Positions 58,509 to 64,000 of a DNA stretch of 64,000 nucleotides are shown piece by piece (positions within the stretch are counted from its first letter, which is position 1; each line of letters starts with the position of its first letter). Position numbers and translations under genes: made by a program. Source of the DNA: Heterobilharzia americana. Taxonomy: Eukaryota > Platyhelminthes > Trematoda > Strigeidida > Schistosomatidae. A model generated the notes under the pieces. The model had not been told where the DNA came from. It did no database searches and saw only the letters and a list, made by a program, of their open reading frames with translations. The stretch covers positions 49,102,691 to 49,166,690 of the forward strand of contig OX104134.1 in the NCBI GenBank assembly GCA_944470555.2. Direction: 5' to 3'.

Positions 58509-59132
58509 ATGATATTAACTTTAAAGAACTTCTCGAAAGTTGTTTTGTACGAAACAATTATAACGGGATTTTTCGATGTCGAGTCTGTTGCAAAGAAGAC
58601 CATTGTTTTCAACAATGCTGAGTTCAGCCCCCTGATTAGGCCATTGTTTTACGGGCTATAGCTAAGGTACTTTTAGTAGCAGCACCATTATGATTTTTGG
58701 TAGAAAGAAGGTTGTGATATCTGAAATACTAGTCACTACATTCACACGACCGTTTGTGTTTCCACAAAATTGAGAGGACGAAAGTGCATATATGATGCAT
58801 TCTATCGAATTGGTGAAAACGGAGGAACCCTAACTCAGAAATAGTGTTGCACGTGGGCTCTATGGTACGGAATGGATAAATAGTGTATGAACCTGTCTCG
58901 ACCACCAGGGAACATGGGAATACAGCAGCCTTTATGTTGCTACGCTGTCTGGAGGATCTGACTTTAAGCCAAAGGCTAAGAGTGCGTTCCCCTATTAACA
59001 CCGTCCGTTTCCGTCTGGGCATCCAGGTAGAATAATCCCCATACAATTCAGAGATCAACATTAACAATGAAGACTTTACTACGCCTACTAAATCTTATCA
59101 CAAGTAACTTAGGTAACATTTTTACATACTTT
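58509..59132. repeat. 622-bp dispersed repeat, copy 2
   Basis: See 52149-52772. Here the repeat continues into unrelated sequence (GTGCAGATTC) with no element attached. The 112-residue minus-strand frame is again open (59067-58729). Confidence 0.92.
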
Positions 59133-59359
59133 GTGCAGATTCATTTCTTTAATTGTCACTTGATTGATGCTATTATTTTGGCTTACAACTTGTATTGTTT
59201 CTTCTTTAATTTATCTTCATATGTATGTATCGTTGTTTCACTCAGTTACTTATTATCGATTTGAGTTCTGATCTGTTTTGCATCGTCTTACGTTGCTAAA
59301 TATAGGCTTCCAGAAAGTTATCATGCTGTGACATATCTGATTTGTTTATTCATAAACCA

Positions 59360-60860
59360 CAGGTACTGTCCAATTTGGCTACCTTCAATATTCAAACCTC
59401 TATTCAAGTTAAGTAAGAGGCAGGTTTAGCCAAGACTCTGTCTGGATAGCCTCACTATCGATTTGTGCTCTATTTCAGAGACCCACAAATAACTTCCCAG
59501 TGAATTACTCCTGCAACTTCTATATCTGTCAACTTAGGTGTGTTTATAGTGGGTTTAGCCGGAGACTATGTGGCCTCCACAGCCGGACTTATTGGCGTTG
59601 GTGTCGCACTGAGTGCCAGAATCGAAATTTCACTTATCAACTGATTCCCCGTTAAGAGTCATGTGCATGCTGAAGAACAATTCAGTTCGACTGACGTGAG
59701 AAGTAGCTGGCAAAGAAAATGATGGCCCTTCATTTCCACTTATGCAACAACTGACTACAGCTTGGATGCAGTTTGAGGAGAGTTTTACAATTAATTGAGT
59801 GACCTTGTTTACCAGGTACGCTCGACATATATTGCAGTACTAGCCGGGGAATTGAATACCAAGGTCAGGCGTCTAAGCCCACAGAAAGGTCGTTTTGGTG
59901 GTCATTGGGGATTTGTCAGAAAAAAGGGAATGTATTCCGTAGCTTTGTGTAAACCATAACCCGTTCCTAAGCAGCACTACCTTCTAGCTTCTCCTTCTGT
60001 CAATCAAACTTAGACCTGAGTAAATCATATTGCAATCAGCTACTGATTGCGTAGGTGTATTCAGGACTGATGTCCCTCCTGTAAGAAATGTCCACCCTCT
60101 GATCATTCATTTACGTGTAAACTGAATGAATCTCGCATTTCGGAGGTCATCGAAGTGGTCGTCTTACATGGGTAAACGAAGAGAACTGATTGCAATTATT
60201 ATTGCAAATAAATATGCAAGCAAACTAGATTCACGGCTAGCTATTTAGGGTACAGAAAGCACAGTTGAGCACTGCCTGCATTTACAAGACGCCATGAAAT
60301 GGTTAGTCTGGCTGTTTGTGGCTTTGGAGAACGTCCCGCTAACAGAAACAGTCTTTGTGAACTCTTTATGACTTCTAGACCCTCTTCGCTATATTGCTGC
60401 AGATAGCGAGTACAGCGGCATGTACATGTCCCTTGCGCATTAGATCACATAGGATTTACTTACAAACAAGGAAACTTGGTGCTCAAAAGGCATGAATGAG
60501 ATGAAAGCTGCAGCTACATCTGGTAACAGTCAGAAGTGACTCCAGCTTATCTGAGCCACCGGCAGACTATGTACCATTACATTACGTTTTACGCTGCCGG
60601 TGGCTCAGATAAGCTGGAGTCGCTTCCGACTATTACCAGATGTAGCTGCATTTGGTCAGCTCCATGAGAATCTCCTTTCAGGGTCATTTACGGAATGAAA
60701 TCAAACACTTCGAGAGGAGTGCGTACTCCCCACCTCAGCAAGCAAGAGCCTTCAGCATTCCAGCAGGCCGATCTTTATGTTCAAAAGAGATACATTCAAT
60801 TCCTAATCTGACCTTGGTCGTAATCTCTCTGAGGAACTTAATTCATTTCTTTGTTTATTT
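59360..60860 (+). mobile_element. Family B endonuclease and linker fragment
   Basis: Aligns with about 31670-33060 of the full copy. It begins with an FNVRT counterpart at 59383. A GVALSAR-type block is at 59600, AGELNTKVRRLSP (for AGDLNAQVGRLSE) at 59845, and the linker with KAAATSGNSQK at 60500. Many stops are present. An inverted duplication at 60510-60649 interrupts it. Confidence 0.78.
60510..60649. repeat. 55-bp-arm palindrome
   Basis: Arms 60510-60564 and 60595-60649 are reverse complements with 3 mismatches in 55, separated by 30 bp. The left arm is family B linker sequence in sense; the right arm is the same sequence inverted. Confidence 0.95.
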
Positions 60861-61110
60861 TCTTTTTTATTGTAATCCTATGAGCAGCTTTTGGTGACTT
60901 TGAGTTGACCTTCAAGCCATTATCACCTTGTGACTTTATTGACCGTTTTTGATAACTTTGTATTGACGCGTTAGTTACTGATGAATATGTATTTTGTTGT
61001 AACTATGATTACGATTGTGCAGCTATGAAAATGAACCGTCGAAAAGAAAATTTTCTTCGCTGAGCTGCCGTTTGTAAAATACTAGAAGTTTTCTAATCAA
61101 CTAGATTGAA

Positions 61111-64000
61111 ATGAACAAACAGGATAGGATAGCATTGTTCTTGGTACAGAAGAAAGTAACATATCTCCCACTGAGGGTTATACTGTCCAAAAGTCAACAC
61201 CGATAACATATATTTCACGATAATATGATAGACTGCAATACACATAGTGAATCTCTACATCCGATTCAAGCTATGCATAATTAGCTCTTCGTATCAACTG
61301 ATAGCCAAACAGTGATTGACGATTGATTAGGCTGCACTAGTAATCAAGCGAATAATCGTTAGTTTTTTGCTCTCTAATAGTACTCATGATCAATCTAACT
61401 CGATCAGTCTACCCTATGATCTGGCCACTCAAATAAAGGCCACAAGATCATGATGGCATACGTTTGATGATGACAAGCAACAGATAAATTATAAACTCAG
61501 CTGGTGAATCGTCTACCAAAATTTAAGACAAATAGGAAAAGGTTCACTCAAAAGAGATGATATCACAGAATAAGAGGAAGGGTAGAAAACCAAGTTACCA
61601 GGCCTAGAAAGGACAGTTCGCTCCTCTTTTTTTAGACACACAATTCCGGTTTTAGTTGTTTGACCACTACGGCCCCAGTGAGCTTCAAAAAGTTCAAACT
61701 ACGCCATACATTTATCACCGTGAAGGATTCAAAGATATTTACTGCATTGTCTATACTTATAAAATGCTCAGTGAATGCATTATTACTGAAAGGACTCGTT
61801 TTCCTGAAATGTAGGCTTTTTGATACATGCTCAAAGAATCTCAGGTATGTCTTTTTCTCTATTCTCTCCACATAACTTCTAGATCAGATGCACATAGACT
61901 TTAATAAACAGTTATAGGTGACATGAAAAGGAAACCAACTGACTTTTCATTGCACCAAGAAGCATATCATTCTGTAGAGAGAGACTGAACTAGCTAAAAG
62001 ATGTGTTCTGTTCAATGCAATCTCCAACCTTCTATTGCTTTTTCCTGTGACATCATCACCTATGGAGTTGAGTTTGAAAAAGCCTAGCTTCCTACTTGCT
62101 ATGACTTTCTTTAACTATCTTACATATGCAACGATAAATTTCTGTAGATAACAGTTGTCACGCAGGATCTTTCCAATTTTCAGCAATTCGTCTTCCAATG
62201 TTTTGCTTGATCATCTCCCATTACCTCTATAAGGTAGTTTTTGGACCAGTGCACATTTATAAGAGATTTGGCAGAATCCATTGAAATTTTCTTACAGTCT
62301 ATTTTAATGTATTCGTTCGATGTAGCGTTTTCTTCTCAAAATAACTCATAAAGATATCTACCAACACTGGACACAATAGACTCTTACCCACTGCTACTCC
62401 ATCAGTTTGGCGGCAAATAGTATTATCAAAAAGAAACTGGACGTCTTTAATGCACATTAACAGTAACCATCTGAATTTTAACATCGGCGCCAAGGAAGGA
62501 GGGATGTTGACAGATAATATCAACGGTCTCACTATTGGTTACCTTTCTTAACACCAAAAAAGCATCATGAACTTATTGGAGATCTTAATTTGATCTACAT
62601 CTTCAACAAACTGGAATTAATAAGTTATAGTATGTGTAACAAGTCACTGACGCATAGGTTATAACTTTTCTGGAAACCAACTAGCGAGGACAGCAATTCA
62701 TGGATAGCTAAAGTCTCAAGAAAATATTCTGATTTGGTACCTTCTGTGGAAGACACTTGCTAGGCATATGAGATCCTCGAGATTTCAGATCATTGTATGT
62801 AGAATTATCAGTCGGTTTCTTTTTTTTAAGAGCTTTTTGAGCATATTTGTGATTCGATTTTCTGTTGAATCAGTTTTATCTTTATCATTTCTGACTTGAA
62901 TCTCAAAGGGTTGTTGAAAACCGAATTTATATTGTAGTTATTGTCTACTTAACTGTTTAAAACAATACCTGTATCTTCACTTAGTTTTAATATAACTATG
63001 CTCGCATGATAATAATCGCCACAATAATGACATAACTGAAGTAGCAATAACCAATTTATTAACAGATACTTGAGGATCCTAGCTACTCTTAATCAAGTAA
63101 TACTTATTATCCCCCCTGTACTTAACCCCATGATCGGTCAGAATCACAAGTTTTGGGCCTTTTGTCAAGGCGTTAAATATTGAATATATGTAAGACTCGT
63201 TTTGCTTTGCATTAAACGAAGCCTCTTTTTTCAGGTTTCAGTTCTTTTAGAAGTCTGTCTGTGTTCACTTTCATTTTAGTTGATGAAACAAGAAGAAAAT
63301 AAATATTCAAGCCTATCCTATTTTCAGAAAAACAGCCTACATAAACTAAGAATAACACTCCATAATTTTCAATTTTTGGTTGTCTCTAGTTATTTAAGAA
63401 TGATATACATTCAGTGATTATGTGGAAACGAGAGGAAAGAAATTAACTTGATCTGTTCTATGAACTTCATTCGTAGAATTGAAAAAAAATACATGAGATT
63501 AAAAAATATGCTCTAAAATTTCTTCAGCCGTAGTCAAACCTTACTGGTTACAAAACTTAAACGAGATTGGGTGGCTGTACACTACAGTGCTCCACAGAAC
63601 AGTAAACAAGGCGAAATATTTAAGACAGTTCAAGCGACATAATTTCTCAACCTTTACAATCTAGTTGTGTTTTTCAGATCAAACGTCAAGACTGACAGAC
63701 CATATGCTCAGAATAAGGGTGATACATTAGCAATAATTGAAGTAATCAGTTAGACTTCGTTATTTTACGAAAATCTGCCTTTCTAGACGGAATAATTGTG
63801 TACTTAAGTCGATGCTAGGGTGGCTTTTAAGTTCAATCTACAGCGAACTCCTCATTATAACAGGGTTTAATAATGAAAACCGAAGGGCATTCTAAGTAAT
63901 TTCAGAAATCAGAATAGCCCAGATACGAATGATAAGGAAAAGTGGCTAGCAAGTCTACCCAGTATGACCAGTCCAGTCGCTAAAGAAACTCCAAAGCATA
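61111..64000. repeat. 2.89-kb duplicated block, copy 2 (runs off the window)
   Basis: Matches 9857-12746 base for base apart from one difference found by eye (62980). The left flank (AACTAGATTGAAA) differs from that of copy 1. The last bases lead into the family A 5' region, so another family A element probably follows beyond the window. Confidence 0.95.
61584..62684 (-). mobile_element. Penelope-like element, second copy
   Basis: Same coding remnants as 10330-11430, within the duplicated block: RT motif B at 62532-62299 and the end of the GIY-YIG domain at 61871-61632. Confidence 0.75.

Overview
The window reads as AT-rich nuclear DNA of a parasitic flatworm, most likely a schistosome-like trematode. 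This rests on Smα-like SINEs with hammerhead-ribozyme cores, RTE-clade retrotransposons of the SR2/Perere-3 type, CR1-like and Penelope-like elements, and trematode-style genes with one very short and some multi-kb introns. No species can be fixed from sequence alone.

Three host genes are well supported. (1) At the left edge, two plus-strand exons (1125-1243 and 2247-3089) give M3, the long cytoplasmic loop and M4 of a nicotinic acetylcholine receptor-type Cys-loop subunit. (2) On the minus strand, four exons from 24321 down to 17363 give a complete 262-residue mitochondrial Rieske iron-sulfur protein (complex III). Its 4.4-kb second intron is packed with transposon copies. (3) At 40592-40828 lies a 78-residue BLCAP (bladder cancer-associated protein) homologue. 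Weaker candidates are open frames at 46460-46753 (minus), 56514-56762 and 57129-57362.

The rest is mostly transposable elements in layers. Family A (RTE clade, SR2/Perere-3-like, with an (AAT)n tail) occurs at 9135-9860, 12760-15957, 20622-22250 and, antisense, 52858-55975. Family B (a second RTE-like endonuclease-reverse transcriptase family) has one nearly full-length copy at 30915-34780 with only two reading-frame breaks. Decayed or rearranged B copies lie at 5908-6066, 22255-22760, 38470-39240, 41870-45000, 46870-49920 and 59360-60860. CR1-like elements are at 24462-28040, 29485-30914, 34792-37546 and 50380-50910. Penelope-like elements are at 3934-4190, 6070-6225, 10330-11430, 51264-51760 and 61584-62684.

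Two large recent duplications stand out. A 2.89-kb block (9857-12746) recurs with one visible base difference at 61111-64000 and runs off the window end. A 1.34-kb block (38282-39625 and 48819-50160) is bounded at both ends by outward-pointing SINEs. Other notable structures are a 55-bp-arm palindrome inside a family B copy, two family A copies that share the same inactivating lesions but have different flanks, and four SINE copies showing stages of hammerhead decay or covariation.
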